A stretch of 64,000 nucleotides of DNA, taken from NCBI RefSeq assembly GCF_030407765.1, contig NZ_JASDCU010000001.1, forward strand, positions 62,001 through 126,000, in the 5' to 3' direction. The notes beneath the pieces were generated by a model, which was not told the DNA's origin, did not search any database, and was given only the letters and a program-made list of their open reading frames with translations. The stretch is from Microbacterium sp. APC 3901. GTDB lineage: Bacteria; Actinomycetota; Actinomycetes; Actinomycetales; Microbacteriaceae. Below are positions 8,199 through 16,389 of the stretch, piece by piece; within the stretch, counting starts at the first letter, position 1, and every line of letters begins with the position of its first letter. The position numbers and the translations under genes are program-made.

Positions 8199-9572
8199 AT
8201 GACCAAGCTCAGACTGGCCATCGTCGGAGCGGGCCCCGCCGGCATCTACGCCGCCGACATCCTGCTGAAGGCCGAGCGCAAGTTCGACGTCTCCATCGAT
8301 CTCTTCGAGCAGCTTCCGGCGCCCTATGGCCTCGTCCGCTACGGCGTCGCCCCGGATCACCCCCGCATCAAGGGCATCATCAACGCGCTCCGCGATGTGC
8401 TCGACCGCGGCGACATCCGTCTGTTCGGCAACGTCCGCTTCGGTGAGGACATCACGCTCGACGATCTGAAGAACCACTACAACGCGGTGATCTTCGCCAC
8501 CGGCGCGATCCGCGACACCACCCTCGACATCCCCGGCATCGACGCGGTCGCCTCCTACGGTGCCGCCGATTACGTGAGCTGGTTCGACGGACACCCCGAC
8601 GTGCCGCGCGAGTGGCCGCTGGATGCCGCATCCGTCGGCGTGCTGGGCAACGGCAACGTCGCTCTCGACGTCGCCCGCATGCTGGCCAAGCACGCTGAGG
8701 ACCTGCTGGTCACCGAGGTCCCCGAGAACGTCTATGAGGGGCTGAAGGCGAGCGCGGTCACCGACGTGCACGTGTTCGGTCGCCGTGGCCCCGCGCAGGT
8801 CAAGTTCACGCCGCTCGAGCTGCGCGAACTCGGCGAGCTGCGCGACGTCGACATGGTCGTGTACGACGAGGACTTCGACTACGACGACGCGTCGAAGGAC
8901 GCGGTCGCCAGCAACAAGCAGGTCATGGTCATCGATCGCATCCTGCAGTCGTGGCGCAAGCGCGACTCGGTGAACAACGCCGGAGGCACGGCATCTCGTC
9001 GTCTGCACCTGCACTTCTGGGCGCGCCCGGTCGAGGTCCTCAAGGACGAGTCCGGCCGCGTCGCTGCCCTCGTCTATGAGCGCACGAAGCCCGACGGACA
9101 GGGCGGCGCCGTGGGCACGGGTGAGATTCGCGAGGTGCCGCTGCAGGCGCTCTACCGCGCGATCGGCTACTTCGGCTCGCCGCTTCCGGGTGTGCCGTTC
9201 GACAAGAAGCACGGTGTGATCCCCAACCGCGAGGGCCAGGTGCTCGCCAAGGACTCGAACCAGCAGATGACGGGCATCTACGCGACCGGTTGGATCAAGC
9301 GCGGACCGGTCGGACTCATCGGCCACACCAAGTCGGATGCCATGGAGACCGTGCGGCACATCATCAACGACCAGGGTTCGTGGTGGCACCCGGAGGACCC
9401 GTCGGAAGAGGCGATCCCCGCGCTGCTGCAGGAGCGTGGCGTCAAGTGGACGGACCTCGAGGGCTGGCATCGACTCGACGAGCACGAGGTCGCGCTCGGT
9501 GCGCCGCAGGAGCGTGCCCGTGTCAAGGTCGTGCCGCGTGACGACATGGTGCGCGTCTCTCGCGGAGAGTGA
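8199..9572 (+). CDS. fprA: FprA-type ferredoxin-NADP+ reductase
   Basis: Adrenodoxin-reductase-like flavoprotein that moves electrons between NADPH and ferredoxin. In the 457 residues the FAD dinucleotide motif is GAGPAG (10-15), followed by LPAPYGLVRYGVAPDHP, a second nucleotide motif GNGNVALD (150-157) for NADP, and the C-terminal FAD contact ATGWIKRGPVGLIG (362-375), all hallmarks of mycobacterial FprA. The ATG is preceded by AAAGGA at good spacing, so unlike its neighbours it has a normal ribosome binding site. Possible partners are ferredoxins of P450 or iron-sulfur pathways, none in view. Confidence 0.95.
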   Translation: MTKLRLAIVGAGPAGIYAADILLKAERKFDVSIDLFEQLPAPYGLVRYGVAPDHPRIKGIINALRDVLDRGDIRLFGNVRFGEDITLDDLKNHYNAVIFATGAIRDTTLDIPGIDAVASYGAADYVSWFDGHPDVPREWPLDAASVGVLGNGNVALDVARMLAKHAEDLLVTEVPENVYEGLKASAVTDVHVFGRRGPAQVKFTPLELRELGELRDVDMVVYDEDFDYDDASKDAVASNKQVMVIDRILQSWRKRDSVNNAGGTASRRLHLHFWARPVEVLKDESGRVAALVYERTKPDGQGGAVGTGEIREVPLQALYRAIGYFGSPLPGVPFDKKHGVIPNREGQVLAKDSNQQMTGIYATGWIKRGPVGLIGHTKSDAMETVRHIINDQGSWWHPEDPSEEAIPALLQERGVKWTDLEGWHRLDEHEVALGAPQERARVKVVPRDDMVRVSRGE

Positions 9573-9622
9573 CTGACGCCGGATCGTTGTCGGCACCTCT
9601 CATGTCGGGGAGTCGACATCCC

Positions 9623-9628
9623 TAGGCT
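9623..9628 (+). promoter_or_regulatory. -10 box of the 9635 lipoprotein gene
   Basis: TAGGCT, six bases (GAGTGC), then ATG at 9635; leaderless geometry. Confidence 0.45.
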
Positions 9629-9634
9629 GAGTGC

Positions 9635-10678
9635 ATGCGACTGCGCTCTCTGATCGTCCTCGGCACCGCAGCTGTGCTGCTCGTCTCGGGGTGCACGGCC
9701 CAGCCGACACCGAAGCCCACCGGCTCGCCGTCGGCGTCCGCCTCGGCAACGCCGACAGCGACGCCGACCCCCGAGGCAGCCGTCGAGCCCGAGACCGCGT
9801 TCGACGTGAGCTGCGACGACGTCGCCGCAACGATGGCAGAGCTGCTGGGCGAGCCGTCGACGCCGGTCGAGCCGGTGCTCTCCGTGGTGTCGGCGATGAG
9901 CTGGCTTCCCGGGCCAGCGCAGCACATGTTCCAGCGGGCCGGGGGCATCGCCTGCTCCACCGGCGACACCGAGCGCAGCTGGGAGGTCACGATCGTTCCG
10001 GACGCGCAGGCTGTGATCTCGGGTGCGACAGAGCGTGAGGGCTTCTGGGGTGAAACGGCTGGCTGCGAGTACGGGCGCTGCGGGTTCGAGCTGCCCGACG
10101 GAGACGTTCTGCTGTCGGCAACCGTCGTCGATCCCGATCTCGGCACGGACGACGCCGCCCGGATCGAGGAAGGTCTGCGGAGGATCGCCTCGTCGGCGGC
10201 TGCGAGCGTGCGCGAGGTCGAGTACGTCGACAGCGACATCGTCGGTGCTCCGTGTGACCGCTTCGCCACGCCGGAGCAGGTGAACGCCGCATTCGGAGTG
10301 TCGGACGCGACTCTCTTCACGGACTTCGGCGGCTGGGGGATCCCTGCTGAGGTGTATCAGGTCGTCAACGGCTCACGCATCTGCTACTTCAAGTCGTCCG
10401 GAAGCGAGTACGAAGGGTCGAGTTACCTGATGCTCACGACGCTTCCCGCAGGAGCCTGGGCATTCGAGAAGCTCGAGGGCGACCCCGTCGAGGTCGAGGG
10501 AGCCGACGCCGCCAAGGCCAGCACGGGTGAGCGCGGCGAGAACATCCTCGACCTGCGCGTCGGCCTCGACTGGATCCGGATGGTGACGTACGACAACGGA
10601 TCCGGTGCTGCCGACCCGGTTCCGCTGGCAGAGACGGTCGCGCGCAACCTCACGGTCGGACACACCGCTCCCGAGTAG
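9635..10678 (+). CDS. secreted lipoprotein of unknown function
   Basis: The 347-residue protein has a lipoprotein signal peptide with lipobox VSGC (cysteine at residue 20), then a Thr/Pro/Ser/Ala-rich linker (about 22-50), then a cysteine-containing globular domain (SCDDVAA; CSTGD; CEYGRCGFEL; CDRFATPEQVNAAFG; ICYFK). Two halves each contain a C-D-x-V/F pattern, suggesting two related subdomains as in other actinobacterial wall-exposed lipoproteins. I recognise no catalytic motif. It is flanked by monocistronic-looking genes and has its own promoter. Confidence 0.75.
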   Translation: MRLRSLIVLGTAAVLLVSGCTAQPTPKPTGSPSASASATPTATPTPEAAVEPETAFDVSCDDVAATMAELLGEPSTPVEPVLSVVSAMSWLPGPAQHMFQRAGGIACSTGDTERSWEVTIVPDAQAVISGATEREGFWGETAGCEYGRCGFELPDGDVLLSATVVDPDLGTDDAARIEEGLRRIASSAAASVREVEYVDSDIVGAPCDRFATPEQVNAAFGVSDATLFTDFGGWGIPAEVYQVVNGSRICYFKSSGSEYEGSSYLMLTTLPAGAWAFEKLEGDPVEVEGADAAKASTGERGENILDLRVGLDWIRMVTYDNGSGAADPVPLAETVARNLTVGHTAPE

Positions 10679-10694
10679 CCTGCACACCGTCGGC

Positions 10695-10700
10695 TAGCCT
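10695..10700 (+). promoter_or_regulatory. -10 box of the 10707 hydrolase gene
   Basis: TAGCCT, six bases (GGCGGC), then ATG at 10707; leaderless geometry. Confidence 0.4.
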
Positions 10701-10706
10701 GGCGGC

Positions 10707-11714
10707 ATGGCTGAGTGGATACCGGACGTTCTCGGCGACGAATTCGAGCAGCTCACGCTCGAACTCGGCGAGGATGACGAGGGCCCGCTGTTCGCCACGC
10801 TCGTGAGGGCGCTGCCGAGGGAGCTGCCCTGGTGGCATCGCATGAGCGGTCGCCGTCTTCCGCTCGAGGACGTCGACGTGCTCTACGTGCACGGCTGGTC
10901 GGACTACTTCTTCCAGAAGCGACTCGCTCGCTTCTGGACCGCGCGAGGTGCGCGCTTCTTCGCACTCGACCTGCGCAAGTACGGACGCAGCCTGCGCGAC
11001 GGGCAGACCCCTGGCTACATCACCGACCTCGTCGCGTATGACGACGACATCGCCGCGGCGCTGCACGCGATGGGCCGTGGCCCCGAGGCCACCCCATCCG
11101 CGCGCCGTCTGGTGCTTCTCGGCCACTCGACCGGTGGGCTCACCCTGAGCCTGTGGGCATCGCGGCACCCCGAGACGGCGGATGCGGTGATCCTGAACAG
11201 TCCATGGCTCGAGTTCCAGGTCGCATCGGCACGCCCGCTGATCGCGCCGATGGCCGAACTGCAGGCGCGGTGGGCTCCTCGGGAGGTGGCCCCGCAGGTC
11301 GATCTCGGGTTCTACACGCGCGCGCAGCAGGAGGTCGCCGATCCCGAGGATCCTGTCGAGGTGAACCTGCTGTGGCGGCCGGCACAGACCATGGCGGTGC
11401 ACGCAGGATGGTTCCACGCGATCCTCACCGGACACGCCCAGGTCTCGGCGGGGCTGTCGATCGACGCAGCCGTGTGCGTGCTGCTGTCTGCCCGCTCGGC
11501 GACACCCACGCGATGGTCCGAAGACCTCACCAGCGCAGATTCGGTTCTGGTGGTGGACGACATCGCGCGGGCGTCGCTCAAGCTCGGCCCGTCCGTCACC
11601 GTCGAGCGCATCGACGGGGCCCTTCACGATGTCTTCCTCTCTCGCCACGAGGCGAGAGAGGAAGCGTATCGGCGCCTCGACCGGTGGGTCAGAGGCTGGA
11701 CGGCCGCGCGCTGA
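10707..11714 (+). CDS. alpha/beta hydrolase, lysophospholipase-like
   Basis: The 335 residues carry the alpha/beta-hydrolase features YVHGWSDYF (oxyanion region, 60-68), LDLRKYGRS, and the nucleophile elbow GHSTGG with S141. DAVILNSPWLEF follows, and the likely catalytic histidine is H307 in GALHDVFLS. The LDLRGxGxS-type segment and the lid after NSPWL resemble monoacylglycerol lipase/lysophospholipase (Hydrolase_4) proteins. The substrate is not determinable. It converges on the GntR regulator 42 bases downstream. Confidence 0.85.
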   Translation: MAEWIPDVLGDEFEQLTLELGEDDEGPLFATLVRALPRELPWWHRMSGRRLPLEDVDVLYVHGWSDYFFQKRLARFWTARGARFFALDLRKYGRSLRDGQTPGYITDLVAYDDDIAAALHAMGRGPEATPSARRLVLLGHSTGGLTLSLWASRHPETADAVILNSPWLEFQVASARPLIAPMAELQARWAPREVAPQVDLGFYTRAQQEVADPEDPVEVNLLWRPAQTMAVHAGWFHAILTGHAQVSAGLSIDAAVCVLLSARSATPTRWSEDLTSADSVLVVDDIARASLKLGPSVTVERIDGALHDVFLSRHEAREEAYRRLDRWVRGWTAAR

Positions 11715-11756
11715 CATCGTCGAGCGCCGACAGCGGCGAGTGCTCAGCCGCAGCGC

Positions 11757-12392
11757 TCAGACGTAGTGCATCAGACGCGCCTGGCGCTCGGCCTCGTCGG
11801 CATCGCCGCGCAGCACCGCGTCGTGGAAGTTCCGATAGACCAGAAGCATGCGCTCCCGGTCGTTCTCGGGAACGCTCCAGCCGCGGAGGTTGCGGAACAG
11901 CGCCATGCTCGCGTCGTTGATCAGCACCTGATGCTGCAGGTTTCGACTTCGTGCGCTGAGAAACGAGAACACCGCCCATCGGGTGTTGGAGATGTGCACG
12001 TCGTCGTCGAGCGCCGTGTACATCTCTTCGACGAGTTCCGCCAGGCTCTCGCGTTCCTCCTGGCTCATGCGCGCGATGCCCATGCGCGCCGCGATGCCTG
12101 CCTGATACCCCGCGAACTCGAGCGTCTGCTCGACGGTCTCGGGAGTGACCGCGGTGACCTCGGTGTATCTGCTCGGGTACATCGTCACGAGCCCGAGACG
12201 CTCGAGGCGCTGTAACGCCTCTCGCACCGGCGTCCGTGACACATGCAGTTCTTCAGCGACATCGACATCGCGGATTCGATACCCCGGCTCCAGCACGCCG
12301 TCGACGATCTGCGCGCCGATGTGCTGAAAAACCTCCTCCGCCAAGAGCTGCTTGCTTTCTCTGACACTCGTCATCGAGGTGTTGTTGTTCAT
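11757..12392 (-). CDS. GntR-family transcriptional regulator, FCD (FadR) subfamily
   Basis: A winged helix-turn-helix spans about residues 15-75 (LHVSRTPVREALQRLERLGLV is the recognition region), followed by an all-helical ligand domain ending in RNFHDAVLRGDADEAERQARLMH, typical of FCD regulators sensing organic acids. From the chosen ATG (12392) it is 211 residues. An upstream ATG at 12431 extends it by 13 residues but has no ribosome binding site, whereas GGGGG lies six bases before 12392. The regulated operon is not evident: the neighbours are a hydrolase and yajQ. Confidence 0.85.
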   Translation of the reverse strand: MNNNTSMTSVRESKQLLAEEVFQHIGAQIVDGVLEPGYRIRDVDVAEELHVSRTPVREALQRLERLGLVTMYPSRYTEVTAVTPETVEQTLEFAGYQAGIAARMGIARMSQEERESLAELVEEMYTALDDDVHISNTRWAVFSFLSARSRNLQHQVLINDASMALFRNLRGWSVPENDRERMLLVYRNFHDAVLRGDADEAERQARLMHYV

Positions 12393-12432
12393 GGATTGCC
12401 CCCAGTTGCTTTCCAGATCCGGGCTCCCCATG

Positions 12433-12782
12433 ATGTGCCCGGACGGCCACTACATCACGAAGTCGTTCGCGATGCCAATAATCCACAGACGAGTTTTCGG
12501 GCGAGCACATCGGCGCTCGCCCTCGGGGCGTCGTCGCAGAGTTCGGTACGGGTGATTTCTGTGGCCGACGGGTGTTGGGACACCCGCCGGCCACAGACGA
12601 TGGCGCGCACGGAGCTGCACTGCGCCCAGTCCCCACAAGGCGGGAACCGCGATCCGCGAAGCGCGGAGCCGTGGTTCGGCAGCGCGTCATGCATCGCCGC
12701 ATCGTCTGTCGCGTTCGGGACGCGACTGCATCCAGTCTCGGGCACTCCCGCCCATATATCGGAATGGGATCTGAGGGCACAG
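12433..12782. other. intergenic region upstream of the GntR gene
   Basis: No credible gene is present. The part nearest the regulator (about 12460-12500) is relatively A/T-rich and probably contains its promoter. The middle holds the long hairpin at 12556-12597. The rest shows no recognisable feature. Confidence 0.5.
12556..12597. repeat. orphan 18-bp hairpin
   Basis: Arms at about 12558-12575 and 12580-12597 pair with one mismatch around a TGGG loop (core CGGGTGT / ACACCCG, outer TCTGTGGCCG). No U-tract follows on either strand and no gene ends here, so it is not an obvious terminator. Confidence 0.6.
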
Positions 12783-12783
12783 A

Positions 12784-12819
12784 AAGGGGGGACGGATGCC
12801 TCGGCATCCGTCCCCCCTT
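12784..12819 (-). terminator. rho-independent terminator of the yajQ gene
   Basis: Near-perfect hairpin with a 14-16 bp stem and a CTCG loop, 12 bases after the yajQ stop. On the minus strand it is followed by the U-rich CTTTCT. Confidence 0.85.
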
Positions 12820-12831
12820 CGAACGGAGAGA

Positions 12832-13320
12832 TCAGCGGTAGTTGATGAACTGCAGGTCGAGGTCGAGGTCCGAGCCCTTCAGCAGGGAGATCACGGACTG
12901 CAGGTCGTCACGGCTCTTGGACTGCACGCGCAGTTCGTCGCCGTGGATCTGGCTCTTCACGCCCTTGGGTCCCTCATCGCGGATGATCTTGTTGATCTTC
13001 TTCGCGTTCTCCGAGGAGATGCCGTCCTTGAGGGTCGAGACGATGCGGAACTCCTTGCCGCTCGCGAAGGGGTCACCCGATTCCAGGCTCTTGAGCGAGA
13101 TGCCTCGCTTGATGAGCTTCGACTGGAAGACGTCGAGAACGGCCTTCGCGCGCTCCTCGGTGCCGGCGATGATCAGGATCTGCTCGCCGCTCCAGGCGAT
13201 GGAGGAGCCGGTGCCCTTGAAGTCGTAGCGCTGCTCGATCTCCTTGCGCGCCTGGTTGAGGGCGTTCTCGGCCTCCTGGTGATCCACTTTCGAGACGATG
13301 TCAAAGGAACTGTCAGCCAT
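12832..13320 (-). CDS. yajQ: YajQ-family nucleotide-binding protein
   Basis: The 162-residue protein matches the UPF0234/YajQ family throughout: [13 protein letters not shown] at the start, [11 protein letters not shown], an [19 protein letters not shown] strand-helix, and [10 protein letters not shown]. It ends in [15 protein letters not shown]. Family members have two ferredoxin-like folds and bind nucleotides; some bind cyclic-di-GMP or RNA. ATG at 13320 is chosen because the family starts MADSSFD and TACACT lies six bases upstream. A strong terminator follows. Confidence 0.92.
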   Translation of the reverse strand: MADSSFDIVSKVDHQEAENALNQARKEIEQRYDFKGTGSSIAWSGEQILIIAGTEERAKAVLDVFQSKLIKRGISLKSLESGDPFASGKEFRIVSTLKDGISSENAKKINKIIRDEGPKGVKSQIHGDELRVQSKSRDDLQSVISLLKGSDLDLDLQFINYR

Positions 13321-13326
13321 AAGCAA

Positions 13327-13332
13327 AGTGTA
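13327..13332 (-). promoter_or_regulatory. -10 box of yajQ
   Basis: TACACT on the minus strand, six bases before the ATG at 13320; leaderless geometry. Confidence 0.5.
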
Positions 13333-13358
13333 TCGGCACGGCCGTTTTCACGCTTGTT

Positions 13359-13372
13359 TGGAAGCGCTTCCA
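13359..13372. promoter_or_regulatory. LacI-family operator 1, perfect palindrome
   Basis: TGGAAGCGCTTCCA is a perfect 14-bp palindrome with the central CG of LacI/GalR-family operators. It lies about 97 bases upstream of a second related site in front of the sugar ABC operon. Confidence 0.8.
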
Positions 13373-13426
13373 TCACGCCTCACCCCGGATTCCGCGGTCA
13401 CAGCTTGATATCGAAGGCTTCTTGCA

Positions 13427-13456
13427 TTGCCATTCTCAGCGTTCTCGTTGCATACT
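13427..13456 (+). promoter_or_regulatory. promoter of the sugar ABC importer operon
   Basis: TTGCCA (13427-13432) and CATACT (13451-13456) are separated by 18 bases. The second operator begins at the last base of the -10 box, so a bound repressor would block initiation. Confidence 0.6.
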
Positions 13457-13469
13457 GTAAGCGCTTGCA
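13456..13469. promoter_or_regulatory. LacI-family operator 2
   Basis: TGTAAGCGCTTGCA shares the AAGCGCTT core with operator 1 but has one mismatched pair. It overlaps the predicted transcription start of the importer operon. Confidence 0.75.
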
Positions 13470-13508
13470 GTCCTGCAGGTCACCAGCACTTCAGAGAGGC
13501 ACACACCA

Positions 13509-14717
13509 ATGAAGGTGAACAAGAGGGGCATCGTCGCCGCCGGCGTCATCGCGATCGTTTCGACTCTTACGCTTGCCGGTTGCTCGACCGCGACCGATGG
13601 CGGCGACTCGGCCGAGGGCGAGAACAGCGGAACGCTGACCGTATGGGTCGACGCGGAGCGGGTCGCGGCGCTGCAGAGCGCCGCCGATTCCTACGAGGAC
13701 AAGACCGGGGTCAAGGTCGAACTCGTGGGCAAGTCCGTCGACGACATGAAGGACGACTTCATCCAGCAGGTGCCGACCGGCAAGGGCCCCGACGTCGTCA
13801 TGGGTGCGCACGACTGGCTCGGCGAGCTGTCGACCAACGGCGTCGTCGCCCCGCTCGAGCTCGGCGACTCGTCGGCCGACTACCTGCCCGTCGCACTCCA
13901 GGCCGCGACGTACGACGGCACCGTCTACATGCTTCCCTACGCGGTCGAGAACATCGCCGTGCTGCGCAACGCCGACATGGTCCCCGCCGCCCCGACGAGC
14001 TTCGACGACATGGTCTCGAAGGGCACCTTCGTGGTCGAGCAGGGCACCGAGGGCAACCCTTACCACCTGTACCCGTTCCAGACGGCATTCGGCGCCCCGG
14101 TCTTCGGCACCGATGACTCGGGCAGCTACGACGCCGCCGACCTCCAGCTCGGCAGCGAGGGCGGCACGGCATTCGCCGACTGGCTCGCCGCTCAGGGCGC
14201 AGCGGGCACGCTGAACACCGACATCGACGGTGAGATCGCCAAGCAGCAGTTCCTCGACGGCACCGCGGCCTTCTGGCTGACCGGCCCGTGGAACGTCGGT
14301 GCAGCGACCGATGCCGGCATCAACGTGGCGATCGACCCGATCCCCAGCCCCACGGGAGAGACCGCTTCGCCGTTCGCGGGCGTCAAGGGGTTCTTCGTGA
14401 GCTCCGAGTCGAAGAACAAGGTCGCCGCGAACGACTTCCTCGTGAACTACATCGGCACCGAAGAGGTGCAGCTCGCGCTGTTCGAGGCCGGCAACATCCT
14501 GCCCGCACTCACGGCCGCCGCTGACACCGCCGCGTCCGACGCGATCATCGCCGGCTTCCAGGCCGTCGGTGCGGATGCCGTCCCGATGCCCGCGATCCCC
14601 GCGATGGGTTCGGTCTGGGAGTTCTGGGGCGTGGCCGAGGCCGCGATCATCAACGGCTCCGACCCGGCGTCGACGTGGCAGAAGCTCGTCGACGACGTCA
14701 CCGCAGCGATCAAGTAA
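13509..14717 (+). CDS. maltose-type ABC transporter substrate-binding lipoprotein
   Basis: The 402-residue protein has a lipoprotein signal peptide with lipobox LAGC (C25) and a type-I extracellular binding fold: GTLTVWVDAER, a KGPDVVMGAHDW segment, YDGTVYMLPYAVENIAVLRN, and the FWLTGPWNV and KGFFVSSESKNK segments typical of MalE-like maltose/maltodextrin binders. Two permeases follow in the same orientation. Maltose or maltodextrin is the most likely ligand class; other oligosaccharides are possible. Confidence 0.9.
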   Translation: MKVNKRGIVAAGVIAIVSTLTLAGCSTATDGGDSAEGENSGTLTVWVDAERVAALQSAADSYEDKTGVKVELVGKSVDDMKDDFIQQVPTGKGPDVVMGAHDWLGELSTNGVVAPLELGDSSADYLPVALQAATYDGTVYMLPYAVENIAVLRNADMVPAAPTSFDDMVSKGTFVVEQGTEGNPYHLYPFQTAFGAPVFGTDDSGSYDAADLQLGSEGGTAFADWLAAQGAAGTLNTDIDGEIAKQQFLDGTAAFWLTGPWNVGAATDAGINVAIDPIPSPTGETASPFAGVKGFFVSSESKNKVAANDFLVNYIGTEEVQLALFEAGNILPALTAAADTAASDAIIAGFQAVGADAVPMPAIPAMGSVWEFWGVAEAAIINGSDPASTWQKLVDDVTAAIK

Positions 14718-14734
14718 GACACCCAGCACAATCC

Positions 14735-14765
14735 CTGCCGGGGCGGACCTCGTCCGCCCCGGCAG
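14735..14765 (+). terminator. intercistronic hairpin between binding-protein and permease genes
   Basis: Perfect 14-bp stem (14735-14748 with 14752-14765) and CTC loop without a U-tract. Such stems commonly stabilise the upstream binding-protein message or partly terminate transcription, giving more binding protein than permease. Confidence 0.8.
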
Positions 14766-14783
14766 CTCGACGACGGGGACGAG

Positions 14784-16388
14784 ATGACACTGACCGAAGA
14801 GCCCACGGCTCCACTGACCAAGCGCCAGCGCCAGGCCGCCGGGATCGCCGAGGCGGCATCCGGGCCGATCGGATGGATGCTGCTGAAGATCCTGCTGCTG
14901 GCGATCGTCGACGCCATCGCGCTGTACGCGGCATTCGTGCTGTTCAGCCAGCAGGAGTGGTTGGTGCTCGGCCTGGTCGTGGCCGTCACGGTCCTCGTCA
15001 ACTACATCTACTTCTCGCGCAAGCGCATCCCCGCGAAGTACCTGACCCCGGGCATCATCTTCCTCATCATCTTCCAGGTGTTCACGCTGCTTTACACGGG
15101 CTACATCGGCTTCACGAACTACGGCACCGGGCACAACGGCACGAAGGACCAGGCGATCTCGTCGCTCCTCGCCTCGGCCCAGGAGCGGGTCGAGGACTCG
15201 GCGACGTATCCGGTCACGGTCGTCGAGCAGCTCGGAACCTACGGATTGCTCGTGACCGACCCCGAATCGGGTGACGCGCTGCTCGGCACCGCTGAGCAGC
15301 CGCTGCAAGAGGTCGACGCCGACTTCGAGGGTGGCCAGGCCGTCGCCGTCGAGGGATGGACGACGCTGCCGCTCGCGAAGGTCTTCACCCTGTCGGAAGA
15401 GCTCGAGAAGCTCTCGGTGCCGTTCAGCGACGACCCGAACGACGGCAGCCTGCGTGCCCCGGACGGTCAGAAGGGCTACCTGTACGTCTCGACGCTCGAG
15501 TACGACGCGGGTGCCGACACCATCACCGACACGACGACCGGTGCCGTCTACTCCGACACCGGGCAGGGGTCGTTCATCGCCGAGGACGGCGCAGAGCTGC
15601 TGCCCGGATGGCAGACCACCGTCGGGTTCGACAACTTCGTGCGCGCGGTGACCGACGAGAACATCCGTGGTCCGCTCATCTCGGTGACCATCTGGACGTT
15701 CGTGTTCGCGGTGCTCTCGGTCGCGACCACGTTCTTCCTCGGGCTGCTGCTCGCGCTGGTCTTCAACAACACGCGGATGCGGTTCCGCAACGGCTACCGG
15801 ATCATCCTGATCCTCCCGTACGCGTTCCCCGCGTTCCTGTCGGCTCTCGTCTGGGCGGGCATGATGAACGAGAGCTTCGGGTTCATCAACCAGGTGATCT
15901 TCGGGGGAGCGGACATCCCGTGGCTCACCGACCCGAACCTCGCCAAGGTGTCGGTGCTGCTGGTCAATCTCTGGCTCGGCTTCCCCTACATGTTCCTCGT
16001 GTGCATGGGGGCTCTGCAGGGCATCCCCGAGGACGTCAACGAGGCGGCCGTCATGGACGGCGCGAACCCGTGGCAGGTGTTCCGCCGCATCAAGCTGCCG
16101 CTGCTGCTCGTGACGGTCGCGCCGCTGCTGATCTCGTCGTTCGCCTTCAACTTCAACAACTTCAACCTGATCTACATGCTGACCAAGGGCGGGCCGCGCT
16201 TCGAGGACGTCAGCATCCCGGTCGGACACACCGACATCCTGATATCGATGGTCTACAAGGTGGCGTTCACGGGCCAGTCCCGCGACTACGGTCTCGCCTC
16301 CGCGTTCACGATCCTGATCTTCATCGTGGTCGCGACGATCTCGATCATCAGCTTCCGCAAGACCAAGGCCCTCGAGGAGCTGAACTGA
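14784..16388 (+). CDS. MalF-type ABC permease
   Basis: The 534-residue polytopic protein has three N-terminal helices (to about residue 115), a large extracytoplasmic domain (about 120-285) as in MalF P2, then the permease core with the EAA loop EAAVMDGANPWQVF (about 420). This long loop is diagnostic of MalF among sugar permeases and supports maltose/maltodextrin as substrate. The ATG follows the intercistronic hairpin by 18 bases. No ATP-binding subunit is encoded nearby, so a shared MsiK/MalK-type ATPase must be used. Confidence 0.92.
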   Translation: MTLTEEPTAPLTKRQRQAAGIAEAASGPIGWMLLKILLLAIVDAIALYAAFVLFSQQEWLVLGLVVAVTVLVNYIYFSRKRIPAKYLTPGIIFLIIFQVFTLLYTGYIGFTNYGTGHNGTKDQAISSLLASAQERVEDSATYPVTVVEQLGTYGLLVTDPESGDALLGTAEQPLQEVDADFEGGQAVAVEGWTTLPLAKVFTLSEELEKLSVPFSDDPNDGSLRAPDGQKGYLYVSTLEYDAGADTITDTTTGAVYSDTGQGSFIAEDGAELLPGWQTTVGFDNFVRAVTDENIRGPLISVTIWTFVFAVLSVATTFFLGLLLALVFNNTRMRFRNGYRIILILPYAFPAFLSALVWAGMMNESFGFINQVIFGGADIPWLTDPNLAKVSVLLVNLWLGFPYMFLVCMGALQGIPEDVNEAAVMDGANPWQVFRRIKLPLLLVTVAPLLISSFAFNFNNFNLIYMLTKGGPRFEDVSIPVGHTDILISMVYKVAFTGQSRDYGLASAFTILIFIVVATISIISFRKTKALEELN

Positions 16389-16389
16389 C

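Noticed and set aside
12243..12845. 200-codon plus-strand frame across the intergenic region upstream of the GntR gene
   Set aside because: It overlaps the regulator start antisense and crosses two hairpins including the yajQ terminator; no recognisable protein features.
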